From Adiantum capillus-veneris (taxonomy: Eukaryota > Streptophyta > Polypodiopsida > Polypodiales > Pteridaceae), in NCBI GenBank assembly GCA_014529385.2, contig CM043968.1:128997018-129061017 (forward strand): a DNA stretch of 64,000 bases, given 5' to 3'. Below are positions 1 through 11,900 of this stretch, piece by piece (positions within the stretch are counted from its first letter, which is position 1; every line of letters begins with the position of its first letter). Below the pieces are notes generated by a model. The model worked only from the letters and a program-made list of their open reading frames with translations. It did not search any database and was not told where the DNA came from. The translations under genes and the position numbers were made by a program.

Positions 1-463
<463 letters not shown>

Positions 464-565
464 CACCTTGCTTAGCTTCCACCTCTTCCTTAGCTTCCTT
501 CGACCTCTTTGCTAATCTTTGAGAGCAAGAGAGAGATGCTTGCTTCTTTGCTTAGTTCCAAGAGC

Positions 566-585
566 GAGAGAGAGAGAGAGAGAGA
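566..585. repeat. Short (GA)n run
   Basis: About ten GA units, followed by the same 'gatgcttgctt' string that occurs at about 535. This points to a small local duplication linked to the main microsatellite. Confidence 0.9.
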
Positions 586-2179
586 TGCTTGCTTCCATGC
601 TTATGCCCACCTTCCCCTTCCTGCTCTCGACGAGGCCTCCAAGCCTTTGTTAAGAGAGAAAGAGAGAGAGCTTCGTGCCTTAGTTGAGCGAGGAAGAGAG
701 CCCTTTGATGCCTTTTCCTCCTCTCCTTCGTTCTCATGCAGCAACCAACTCCTCCTTCAATCCTTTCCAATGCTCTTGTTTTTATGCCTCTAAAACTCTC
801 CTTCTCTCCCCTTCTTTGAATACTCCTATTTTTGCCTCCACCCATTAGTCATGGTGCTGTGACTGATGTGGCATGTGAACCTAAGTGATAACATGGCATT
901 CGGCAGACTGAGGTGCACCAAATGCGGTGAGAGACATGCCAAATATGGTCGCCCCAGCCTGCTCATCATTTTTGCCTTCATGACCGTTGTTGCCCAAGCA
1001 CCATAGAGTTCACTGCGGGTGCATCATCCTCCTGCTTGCGCTGTCTTCACTGCTTCATGCCATCCTCCTTCTCATTTTTCCCTATGATTTTTCCCCTTCA
1101 CATTCACTAAACCAATACTATTTGGATGGCCACCCCTTGGGCATTTGGGCGGCCGTTGCCAGGCATTGCCTTCAAGATTTTTCTTTCCTTCCTCACTTCA
1201 CACTCAATAAGGTTTAAACTGGGTGGCCATTCAACCATGGGCGGACGGAGTAAAGGGCACCAGATTTGGTATTCATACTGCTGAAAGTAGGGCTAAGCCT
1301 TCATTTGTCCTTAAATGACAATGTCATCGTGAATTTAACTGCCCACCAGCATCTCAGATAATGCCACATGCCTTTAAGACGCAAGTATAGGTGATTGCAT
1401 TTGCCAAAAGGCATTCCCTTGGCATTCAATTCAAACTTTTCTGAGTTTCTTTGCCACAACCATATCAAGACCTGACAGCCTTTAATAACAATATCGTCTC
1501 GGATTCCAAAAATAATCTTGCACAGCCGTGCCGGCAACTGACACCGGCCTCAAGCTATATTATCTCATCAACTCGGACTCGGTCTGACAAGCCGTAAATG
1601 CCTTTAGACTTCTCAAGCTTCATAGAACACATACAAACCTTGTTGAGGCTGTAAAATTCCCAGATTGCACATCGATTGAGGCGATCCGGAACTTGCCCCC
1701 AAGGAAACTTAAACTGGTAATAACTTGGCAACCAAAACTCCGATTGTTGATCTAAAAATATTGACATGCTCCACAAAGTGAGCACTTTAGCCCCATGCAT
1801 TGACTTCATTTCTGTCCCCTCAACTGCAGTTGCCCAATCCGGTACGGATCTGCATCAACGCAAACTTCAAATTGACATAACTTTCTCACCGTAGCTCCAA
1901 GTGATGAGCCTCAAAGACATGTTGGTAGAGCACTTCAAGCACTACAGTTCTAGACCATAATATTGCATTTGTAATCAATTCAATCATACTTCTTTTTAAC
2001 ATCATCAAGGCATCTCTTGGCCCTTTAAAGCCGCAGCTCGCATACATTAAGCGTAAAACTAGCTTGTTAGCATGCCCTAAACACTGATCATTAATCAAGT
2101 AAGCTTCAATTAATATCTATGTGCATCTTCCTGGTATCTTTCTTAGCATGGGAGCGGAGCTGCAAGACGGCGCGATCAA
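586..2179. other. Unassigned sequence, no gene seen
   Basis: Only short open frames (under about 95 codons) without recognisable domains occur. The stretch may include degraded 3' sequence of LINE-A, which lies to the right on the minus strand, but no poly(A) tail or target duplication could be found to mark its end. Confidence 0.4.
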
Positions 2180-4067
2180 GATCTTTCTTTTATGCATCTT
2201 TTGAATTGTTTTTCTTGCTTTCCATGCAATTGTAGGAAGTCAACGTGAGGGTTTTTATTGCATCTTTATCATGTACTCCACAACCCTTTCCTGCCCATAG
2301 CCTCAATTGAAAGAGATCCCGACTCAAGAAGTAGGAGCATATATGGTGTTTGTGTCTTAACTTGGAGAAAGCTTGTAAGAAAACGCTTTTAAACATCCTC
2401 AAACTCGTTCCATGTAGACTTTGAGATGCTCCCACCCCACACTTCAACTCTATAAAGAAGAACTAGTGTCACCAATGTGTCAAAAAGGTACTTCTTAAGA
2501 ACCCAACACTTGATGTTTTCCACCTTACGGATGATCTTTAATGCATAGTATGGTCTCTTTCCTACTTCCAAACGACGCATAGCACATTCATTCCACTTGT
2601 GATTGGCTGAAACCTCAAGGCCAAGGTACTTAACAACAAGTGCAAGTGTCTCATTGTTGTACACAATGCATGGCTTCTTCTTATGGTTGATTTTCACAAG
2701 CATAAAATTTGTTTTGGATTCATTCAAGATGCGCCCACTACGCAGGCAGAAGTTCTCAAGGACAACCATAAGCTTTAGTGCATTTTCTAAAGTGTGTGCT
2801 AGAAGCACATCCACATACAACAAAAGCATGATTACGGCATTGCAAATAGTGACCTCTTCAATGCCTTCTTCGTGCATAAAGTCAAGTGCCATTTGTTCCA
2901 ATTGATTGATGCATAGATCAAAGAGAGTTGGTGACAAGGGACATCCTTGTTTAACCCCAAAAGTGCTTGCAAATTTTGTTGAAATTCCTCTTCCCATGCG
3001 CAAATGACACATCACCTTCTCATAGATTTGAGAAACTCGAATTGGCACTTGGAGTTCTTCCATCCTTCTCCACAAATTGTTACATGGAAGCATATCAAAG
3101 GCTTTCTTAAAGTCCACAAAACAATAATATAATCGCTTTCCTTTCAACCAAATTTCCTCCATGAGAACACGAAGAATGACAAGTTGATCAATGGTGCTAT
3201 GGTGTTGACAAAAATCCGCTTGTCCTTTTGCATGCTTGTCATTCTCTTCAACCCAATCACTCAATTTCATCTCCATTATGTACCCTAACAACGTTGGCAT
3301 AAGAGACCTAATCATTATAGTCCGATAGTTGTTTACATTCTTTACATCCCTCCTTTATGCAAAGGCTTGACCCAGTAAGTACTCCAATCATAAGGCATAC
3401 CACGTTCAAGTGCAAGGTTGAACATATCACACATCCACTTATGGGTAAAATCTCCCGTTGATTTGATAATCTCCAGCTTGATACCTTGAAGATCTCCAGC
3501 TTTGCGAGTGGCCAATTTTCCAAGCCCACCGCACACGTCCTCAATAGTAAATAAAGAGGGCATACATGGGAGTGAACCATAAAATGGGATTTTTTCAGTA
3601 TTTGGTTGCTCATATAATTGCCTACAATGTGTGTACATATCCACAAAACTCAAGTTACCATAATTCTCAACCCGCTTGCGCCTCAAGTTTCTCCAAAATC
3701 TTCCACATGCACGCGCCTTTTCTTGGACTTGAAAAAGTTGATGCTTTACTTCCCATCTTCTTCTCTTCTTTTCAATCAATGCCTTGTATATATGCAAATG
3801 ACTTTGATAGTTGTATTTGTCCATAGTTGCATCAAGCTTTATCAATGATTTTTGAGCATCTTGACATTCTTTATCAAACCATATTTTGTGTGATCTATCT
3901 TTGTTGATCCCATGGACATGTATGGAAAAGCATTCTTCGGAACAAGAACAAATAACTTTCTTGAAAGCTTCCCATTTTGTTTCCAATGGTGCATCATATT
4001 GAAGCTTTGTCATCCATAACTTTTGCTCAACCGTTTCAATGTACATAGGTTCCCGTTTGAAATCCAT
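2180..4067 (-). pseudogene. LINE-A ORF2 spacer and reverse transcriptase, inactive
   Basis: The part at 4067-3342 carries the pre-RT spacer and ends in the KPLHKGG motif that opens LINE reverse transcriptases. After a frameshift at about 3340 the RT core runs 3315-2389, with FVDFKKAFD (motif A region), GVKQGCPLSPTLF (motif B) and the catalytic box YVDV. The family box is F/YxDD, so the second aspartate has become valine and the enzyme is expected to be dead. A TAA stop follows at about 2389, after which the typical FLQVK..TPYMLLLLESGSL segment continues in frame to about 2260. Confidence 0.85.
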
Positions 4068-4923
4068 ACATGGTGCAAACTTATCTTCCCTTTGCTGAGA
4101 TTATTATGCTTAGTTGCTTCTCCACATGCAAGGTCAATACATAAGGTCCGACGTTCTGATTTCGAGGGTCCATTAGCCCAATGTAAAACTCTTTATGCGA
4201 TAAACAATGTCTTTGGAGAGTAGCATATAGTTAATCACACTATCTCCATTATGTTTTCTACATGTAAATCCATTGGTCCACTCCACAAAGATACACCATT
4301 GGCAATGAACATACCCGTGCTATTACACATGTGTAAAATTAACTTTATATAGTGATCCAGCTCTTTCTCATCCATTGAAGTACGATCATACAAGTGAACT
4401 TCCTCCAACTTCCTTGAAATGTATTTCATATCAAATTGTTGAGTATCATGTTGCGATGTTTTTGTGCGAGCATTCATATCCCAAAAGACAATAACATCAC
4501 CTTCGCCTTTGAAATAAGCAATGTCCTATTGTAAATCAAAAAATGGATGATCTCTATCCATGCAAGCATAAAAGGGGGATTCATGATGAGGAATGTAGCA
4601 ATCGGCTACAAAAATGGGTGCTCTTTTTGGTGTCATAATTTTCAGCTATACATAACGTTTGTATTTGTCATCTTTCACAATTGATATAAATATGCCAATC
4701 CTCTCTTAGCCATACATGTTACCCCTCCTTGCCTTCTTTGTTGCTTGAGATTCTTTGACCACATCAATGAATGTACATTGTAATCCTTCAAGCCGTTAAT
4801 CCTTTGTGTATCATGCTCCCAAGTTTCAATAAGAAGTACAACATCGGATTTTCTTGTTAGCTCATCAATGCCAACCCACACATTCCATGGGTATCCATTG
4901 CAATTCCAAAAGCATATTTTCAA
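4068..4923 (-). pseudogene. LINE-A APE-type endonuclease, broken
   Basis: The N-terminus (4923-4675) has ICFWNCNG and DVVLLIETW, the Asn- and Glu-containing motifs of AP-endonuclease-like LINE nucleases, which nick the target DNA for target-primed reverse transcription. A frameshift at about 4670 is followed by VADCYIPHH. The segment at 4477-4235 covers the region of the GDxNA motif. Here the glycine is replaced (WDMNAR), whereas LINE-B keeps GDMNAR. The SDHR region (about 4150) is also damaged. Confidence 0.8.
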
Positions 4924-5321
4924 TTGTAACTCAGCCTCATAGGTCGCGCATCTCTATTTGCTCGAGGGACTTGCCTCCTCCTTGGGCACATTTTCTTTGT
5001 GAAAGATCTCCTTGTTTTTTTATATCCTCTCTTCATATGTGTTGCGACTCATATTTTGTTGCTTAATAGTGCAATTTCACATATAAAACATTGTTTTTAT
5101 CCCTCAATAGATCCAACTATGATCAAGGATAGTCTTTCAGTTGGTATCATTTGGCATGGTGTATACAATAGGCCGTTCTCTTGAGCGAGGAGCTCCTTGC
5201 TTACCCACTCTATGTGCTCCATAGACCATAAGTGCGGATATGCCAGAGTGGGTTTTGAAGAAATCTTCGATAACATTGGCAAGAGAAGGAGGAGTCTCTA
5301 ACTTCTCTTTGGGAATTCCAC
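4924..5321 (-). pseudogene. LINE-A ORF1 C-terminal remnant
   Basis: On the minus strand this reads as the end of a LINE ORF1 nucleic-acid-binding protein, including ALMVYGAHRVG and RPIVYTMPN and, after stops, LDHSWIY. The same stretch recurs at 62310-62501 and 62840-63033 (LINE-B), with different substitutions. That supports a shared LINE origin rather than unique sequence. Several stops break it. Confidence 0.6.
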
Positions 5322-5956
5322 AAACAACATTCTTTATCTATCATTGTTGATACCATGGATATGCTTTACGGCAAAGAATTCTTTGACACAAGAACAAATA
5401 ACTTTCTTAAAAGCTTCCCATGTAGTTTTTAACGGTGCGTCATATTGAAGCTTTGTCATCCATAACTTTTGCTCAACCATTTCACTGTACATAGGTGCCC
5501 GTTCGAAATCCATACATAGCTTATCTTCCCTTTGGCTGAGATTATTATGCTTAGTTGCTTCTCCACATGCAGGGTCAATACATAAGGTCCGATGGTCTGA
5601 TTCCGGGGTACATTGGCCCAACGTAAAACTCTTTATGCCATACACAATGTCTTTGGAGAGTAGCATATAGTCAATCACATTATCCTCATTATGTTTTCTA
5701 CATGTAAATTCAGTTTCACTCTACAAAGATACACCATTGGCAATGGACATACCTGTGCTATTACACATATGTAAAAGTAACTTTCCATAGTGATCCAGCT
5801 CTTTCTCATCCATTGAAGTACGATAATACAATTGAACTTCCTCTAACTCCTTTTAAACATATGACATATCAAATTGTTGAGTATCATGTTGCAATGTTTT
5901 TGTGCGAGCATTCATATCCCCAAAGACAATAACATTAGCTTCACCTTTAAAATAAG
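5322..5956 (-). mobile_element. LINE-B, segment 1 (endonuclease C-terminal part)
   Basis: Parallel to LINE-A 3860-4510 with scattered differences and a small deletion. It retains VIDYMLLS and ESDHRTL (end of the endonuclease) and GDMNART. It ends at 5956 with ATAAG, the target duplication of element T; the LINE resumes at 35903. Its RT part is missing: at about 5322 it abuts LINE-A ORF1, so the two copies have been joined by recombination or deletion. Confidence 0.85.
5952..5956 (+). repeat. Target-site duplication of element T (left), ATAAG
   Basis: ATAAG directly precedes the TG end of the left LTR and recurs at 35898-35902 directly after the CA end of the right LTR. The LINE-B reading joins across the two copies. 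Confidence 0.95.
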
Positions 5957-6895
5957 TGTTAGAAGCTGGACACACCCCACGGCATCTAACTACTCGGAGG
6001 ACTATTATTTTTGTAATTATTCATTCATTGAGGAAAACCTGATTTTTCACCTTGTAAATATTGGGACTTATAGAAGTTTCCAGATTGTATCCCAGTTTTG
6101 ATAGTTAGATTGAGTAGATGGTTGATTTTGGAACTTTAGGGTTTGAGACATTGTAAGGTATATATACCACTTTTTGACCTTAATGAAAGACCTTTTGTCA
6201 TTTTAAAACACGTTTGAAGTCTGTGAGTGAGCGTACTGTGTACGAGAGAGAGAGAGAGTGTGTGAGCTTCATCTTGACGCTACGTGTGCTACGGTGGTCG
6301 GAATCGAGTGCAGAGAAGTGCAGCGTGTTGCCCCCGACTAGAGCTATGAGCCGATACCAACATTGCGCGCGTACGGTCCGGCTTTGCGAGCTCCTTCTAC
6401 GAGTTTCATCGGTTGTTTGGGTGAACATACGTTGTCCGATTTTGCATTGCAGCATATCCACGCGTTCACATTGAGTAGAACTATACATTAGGCACTTTAG
6501 ATTTCGGAAATGAAGACCTGCAGATTTCGGCCAGACATCCTACGTGTTTCTGCACCGGGTGTTTTGGGTCGTGATTTTGGTGCATAGACCTTAGGGAGAG
6601 CGGCCTATTGGTATTAGTAGGGTCTCCTTCAAGTTCTATGGTGTTTCGAGATTGTTTGATGGGTGTTCGGCTCTAGAAAGCGTTGTAGGAAGTTTCCTCT
6701 TTTGCACTCTTGAAGGCTGTGACTTAGACAATTGGTAGAGACCTATGTAGGAATTAGTTAGGAGTCGGTTGAGTGTAGGTTGACACCTTATGCTTGCTTC
6801 CACGCGCCTGCGGGTCGAGCTTCGTCCTTAGCTGACATTACATGTTAGGTGAGTTCTTGCTGTGCTGACGTCCGTCGCGGCGTATCCGTCTAACA
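5957..6895 (+). repeat. Element T left (5') LTR, 939 bp
   Basis: TG...CA ends, with a TATATATA-type promoter box at about 6161-6170. A half-copy of the interior palindrome (AGACATCCTACGTG) lies at 6533-6546. A short GA run lies at about 6245. Confidence 0.95.
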
Positions 6896-6914
6896 TTGGC
6901 ACAGCTGCCGGGGA
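6896..6914 (+). promoter_or_regulatory. Primer-binding site of element T
   Basis: The bases TTGGCACAGCTGCCGGGG follow the LTR end directly. They resemble the TGGCGCC..GCCGGGG primer sites found in plant Gypsy elements. The tRNA cannot be named with certainty from the sequence. Confidence 0.75.
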
Positions 6915-7445
6915 CGAAAACCTTAGGTAGGTGACCGAGACTAATCCTTGAGGATTGGGATTTTTGGCTTGCCAAGAGTCTTGTTTTACATTTAGATAGG
7001 ATCAGAGGGTGGAGGACTCTCTAGGTCTTAGAGGGATTCTAGGAAGCGTGTGTCTGGCCTAGATCCTTCGACTTAGGTAGATGAGGTTGACTTAGGTAGT
7101 TTTAGGTAGTAGTCGAGTTGTAGAGTAGGAGTTGGAGTGGTAGAATCCATGAGAGGAGAGCTTGAGAGTCCGGAGAGGCCAAAAAGCAACCAAAAAACAC
7201 CATTATCACCATTTCACATGATAGGTAGGAGTAGAGTAAGTAGGACATCATGATTCAGGATCTAGAGCATTTCATGCATGTACACTTGCTTGGTAGAATC
7301 ATTACAAGTTTGTAAAAGACACAAAAAGACGCAAAAGTGTGTTTGAAAGCCTAATTGAAGTCCAAAAGTTACTGTGAGTGTTTCTGATAGATCTACAGAG
7401 CATCAGGAGCATTCCTGTCAGAAAAAACTTTAATTTTAAGCCAGG

Positions 7446-7469
7446 AGGCATCCTACGCGTAGGATGTCT
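7446..7469. repeat. Palindrome copy 1 (5' array)
   Basis: Core CATCCTACGCGTAGGATG is a perfect 18-bp palindrome. The outer arms match the family consensus (AGA/TCT) except for one base on the left. Confidence 0.95.
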
Positions 7470-7886
7470 ACAGGCTAATCTGGGAGGAATTTTGGGATTT
7501 TGAGTTGACCAGTGTGTTCAGGAGGTAGGGTTTACCCTAATTTCAATTGGAAAGTGTAAATTTGGCCATATCTTGACAGGATAAGGCCAGATAGATTGAA
7601 ATTGCAAGACATCCTTCCCAAATAGTGCCAAAACAGTATTTTGAGACCAAAACCATAAGAGGGCTGCATGAGCATGTCTTGCATGATATATTGAGTGACT
7701 GAAAAGGGTTTCACCTCATTTGAATAAGAAAATTGGATTCAAAGCAGACTTTAGCACTTTTGACTGAAAAAGCAAAAACAACTGAAATTTTGGACTTTTG
7801 ACATCCAAACCAAAATCTAAGCATACCACTGGGTTACTGACATCAAGGGGAAGCTGTGGGACAAATCTGGGGTCAAACAGGCCAAA

Positions 7887-7912
7887 AAGACATCCTACGC
7901 GTAGGATGTCTT
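7887..7912. repeat. Palindrome copy 2 (5' array)
   Basis: A perfect 26-bp palindrome around the shared core, preceded by an A-run as in copies 3, 7 and 8. Confidence 0.95.
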
Positions 7913-8012
7913 CTGAGTAATTTTGGACTCCAAACTAAATTTTGAGTATACCAAAGTGATCAGCAACTCAAGGGGAGCTTGGGTTTTGAGTTTGAATCCA
8001 TTCTGATGAAAA

Positions 8013-8036
8013 AGACATCCTACGCGTAGGATGTCT
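8013..8036. repeat. Palindrome copy 3 (5' array)
   Basis: A perfect 24-bp palindrome. It is preceded by ATTCTGATGAAAA, which also precedes copy 8 near the other end of the element. Confidence 0.95.
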
Positions 8037-8289
8037 AATGCAAGAAAATGAAGCCAGACTTTGACTTTGAGCATAGTAAGGGGTTATATAGCCTTAGGCA
8101 AGCCTCCTAGTCAATTTTGGTCCAATTTGGAGTTGATTAGACTGATCAATACCATCAACAGACCGTCGGAGTAGATTTCTGACTCATTGACCACCTAATA
8201 GGTGTCCAAATAAAAAAAGTAAAAGCAGCTGTAAGCTCAACACAACAAGGGAAAACAACAGTGCAAAAATCCAGGCAAAACACAGCAGG

Positions 8290-8313
8290 AGACATCCTAC
8301 GCGTAGGATGTCT
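8290..8313. repeat. Palindrome copy 4 (5' array)
   Basis: A perfect 24-bp palindrome, 277 bp after copy 3. Copia-1 is inserted about 50 bp downstream. Confidence 0.95.
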
Positions 8314-8361
8314 ATTGGGGCATACTGCAAGGAAAACATGACCTGGCATAGACAGTGAGAT

Positions 8362-8366
8362 TCCAT
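8362..8366 (+). repeat. Target-site duplication of Copia-1 (left), TCCAT
   Basis: TCCAT precedes the left LTR and recurs at 13377-13381 after the right LTR. Confidence 0.95.
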
Positions 8367-8593
8367 TGTTACCATATACATGTGGTAGTGATGTGTGTGA
8401 ACACACTACGACCGTCGGGGCATTTTTTCCCTCTTTAGGAGTTTTTTTCCCCCGTGCATTGTATATACACCCATCACTCTAGGGCAATCTATCTTTCCAT
8501 TGCACACTAAGTAACACACTCTCTATTGTGTGCCTTGAGCTTCCTTCGTCTTCTCCAAGCTGTGTGTGTTTCTCTGCAACCCTAATTCCAACA
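8367..8593 (+). repeat. Copia-1 5' LTR, 227 bp
   Basis: Starts TGTTACC and ends TCCAACA. It contains a TGTATATA box at about 8460 that could serve as a TATA element. It is near-identical in length to the LTRs of the other two copies. Confidence 0.96.
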
Positions 8594-8595
8594 AT

Positions 8596-8607
8596 TGGTA
8601 TCAGAGC
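8596..8607 (+). promoter_or_regulatory. Copia-1 primer-binding site (initiator tRNA-Met)
   Basis: TGGTATCAGAGC, three bases after the LTR, is the standard plant primer site complementary to the 3' end of initiator tRNA-Met. Confidence 0.95.
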
Positions 8608-8955
8608 AGGTGATGTCCTCCCGGGCTTAGTAGCCAGCTTCTCCAGCACACGTCTCCTCACTTTCTCTGATTTCAGTGAGCTTTGGTGAGTGTTCGCAGG
8701 TCGACAAAAATTTTGGGATAGCTCAAAGAGCTAGGTCTGCTCAGAATTTTGATTTGGGCTCATTTTGGCCTTCGTTTTCACTACAGGCAGTACTGCACAG
8801 GCTATTTCGTCATTTTGTGCAGCATTTCTATCAGTGCCGTTTTCTGCATAACAGGTGCCTTATAGTCTTCTACGGTTTGTGCTATATAGCACAGGTTGTT
8901 CCCGCTCCGTTTCTCCTATTTTTGGGCAGTTTTCACTTTAGGTGCAACATTTACC

Positions 8956-11900
8956 ATGGCTGACAACAACAACACAGATGTGTTCAATATGTTTGCTGCT
9001 GAGGACAGGTTGGATGGGGACAACTACCCTATGTGGGCTTATATGATGCAACATGTTCTTGTGTCAAAGGGTGTCTGGAACATTGTGCAGGGCATTGATG
9101 TACGTCCTGGTTCTGAGGATGTAGGCGATGTTCAGGATGTTGCAGGTCTTGCTGCAAGGATTGCAGCTGTTAGAGTTGTTTTGCCTACGGCAGAACAAGC
9201 TCGTTGGGATGTTAAGGATGCGCAGGAAGATGATATGGACACTTTCCTTGCTAGTGTCAAGGATATCAATGAGCAGCTTATTTCTGCAGGTGAAGTCATT
9301 TCAGACAGTTCCCTTGTGCAGACTGTTCTTGATGCCTTACCAGATTCCTACCAGACTTTTGCTAGTACTTGGAGACTGATGACCCAAGGAAATCCTGAAG
9401 TTGTCAAGTTTGATGCATTATGCACATTGCTGTTGCAAGAGTCACTTTCTAGAAAAAACAGGACTAGGCAGTGTGCAGTTGAACAGGCTTTTATTGCTTC
9501 TCAAAGAAAGGGTGGTAACAGTACTGCAGCCACTTCTTATGGTTCTGCTGCGAGTGGAAAAAATTCTCTTCCTAATGCTTCTGCTGGCAGTACTTCGTCT
9601 GGCAATTCTGGTGATAAGGGAAAAAAGAAGATGCGTTGCCATTATTGTAAAGCCAATGATCACTTGATCAAGTCGTGTCCTAAGTTGAAGGCCAAAGAGG
9701 CTAAGAAGAAAGAGGGTGGTTCCACTGCAAATGCTGGTTCCACTACAAATGCAGCCATTGTTGAGTCTTCTGTGAAAGGAGACTGTAATGCTGATGTTGA
9801 TGCAGAATGGGCTTTTAGCGCAGAGTGCACTTACAATCCTGCTGTCCATGATGCATGCTTGTCAGTTGCTGCAGATTCACATGTGTGGTATTTTGACAGT
9901 GGTGCTACAAAGCACATTACCTCACATCGTGAATTGTTTACCTCTCTCGAGTCTGTCCCTCATGGGAATTCAGTCACTTGTGCCAACAACGCCTCTTATC
10001 CAGTTCAGGGAGTTGGAAAGATTGTGCTCACTGCTGCTAATGGCAGTTCCTTCACACTTGTTGATGCACTTTATGTACCTGGGATCAAGAAGAATCTCTT
10101 GTCTGTATCCGCACTTGCTAGACTTGGACTTGTAGTCAAATTTGTGGATGACAGATGTACAGTTCATGATCTTAGTTTTGGTGATGAAATTGTTGCATCT
10201 GGCCTTTTGTGCCGTGGGATGTATAAGCTCACTTTGTATGACAAGTGTGGACAAAATTTTGCAAATTCTGTTGCAGATTCAAGGGCTATTTCAGATGAAA
10301 AACTTTGACATGCACGTTTTGGTCATCTGAATTTTGCCAGTTTGCTGCGTTTGCAGAAATCTGATATGGTTGCTTCTTTGCCGCCTCTTGAAGCACCTGT
10401 CAAACATGTTTGTGAAGGCCGTATTTTGGGTAAGATGCAGCGTTCTAAGTTTCCAAAGGATGGTTCAGTTCGGGCCACATGCAGGTTGCAGCTTGTGCAT
10501 AGTGATGTTTGTGGGCCCATGCAAACTCCGTCCCTGGGCAATTACCTGTACTTCATGACTTTCATTGATGATTACTCCAGGCATGCATGGGTATTTCCAC
10601 TTAAAGCAAAGTCCGAAGTTTTTATGTGCTTCAAACAATTTCTGGCTATGGCAGAAAATGTCTCGAAATGTACTATGGGCACCCTCCGTTCTGATCGAGG
10701 GGGGGAGTATATGTCTCATGAATTTAATGCATTTCTGGCTAGTCGTGGGATAAAACACCAATGTACAGTGCCTTATACACCTCAACAAAATGGTGTTGCT
10801 GAGAGGAAAAATAGGTCACTGACGGAAATGGCACAATGTATGGTCAAAAGTCAAGCTTTGCCGCATTCTTTTTGGCTTGAGGCCATTATGTGTCCCACTT
10901 ATGTACTTAACAGGTGTCCTACGAAAGCTTTGCAGTCTATTACTCCATATGAAGCATGGCATGATAGAAAGCCTTCTATTGAGCACATGCGTGTTTTTGG
11001 CTGTTTGGCATATGCTTTGGTGCCACGAGTGCAGCGCAGAAAATTGGATGATAAGGCTATCAAATGTATTTTTGTTGGTTATAGTGCTGAAAGCAAAGGT
11101 TACAGGTTGTATCATCCGCAAACAAAACGTATTCTGGTTTCATGGGATGTAGTGTTTGTGGAAGATTCTATTCAGCCCTTGCTGTCATGTACTAGAGACA
11201 ATAATGTAAGCTCACAGGACATTTATGACACTTTGTTGCCTCTTTTCAGTGGTGGAAATACGAATGTAAGTTCCAATGAGGCAAATGTACAGCCTATGGG
11301 GGTTTCTGAAAATGTTCTAGATCAGCCTATTACTGATGCAGATGTACATGATGTACTTGATGAGGAAAGGGCTGAAAATGAGAAGGCTAGAGGTATGCCA
11401 AAATGGCTAGTGCACACTTTGCGTGACAGAAAATTGGATGCACCTTTGTCTAGTCGTACTCGTTCAGGCTCTCGCCATGCATCTTATGCATCAAATTGTT
11501 ATGCTTTGGCTGTGTCTAGCTTACATGATGTTGAGGAGCCTCTGACTTTTGATGAAGCACAAAATTCAGAAAATTGTATGGTTGCCATGCAATCAGAATA
11601 TGATGCACTTATAGAAAAGGACACATGGACTTTATGTGCTTTGCCTCTAGGCAAAAAGGCCATTGGTACGAAGTGGGTTTACAAGTTGAAACGCAAGCCG
11701 GATGGTGAGATCGATCGCCATAAGGCTCGACTTGTTGCAAAGGGTTATGCACAGCAAAAAGGCATAGATTATGAAGAGACTTTTGCTCCCACTTGTCGTA
11801 TGACTACTGTGCATTTTCTATGTGCATTGGCATCTCATTTTGGTTGGGATGTACATCAATCAGACATTGTTACTGCTTTCTTGAATGGTGACATATTTGA

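Larger units (their letters stand above)
2180..5321 (-). mobile_element. LINE-A, degenerate non-LTR retrotransposon
   Basis: Read on the minus strand, this holds in order the C-terminal part of ORF1 (about 5320-4930, with an AHRVG motif), an APE-type endonuclease (4923-about 4070), a spacer domain, reverse transcriptase (about 3380-2400) and the downstream C-terminal segment (2400-2190). This is the usual order of plant L1-like LINEs. Frames change several times (for example at about 4670, 4235 and 3340) and stops interrupt the frame. LINE-B next door has the same endonuclease with different lesions. The outer ends are not defined; no poly(A) or target duplication was found. Confidence 0.85.
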
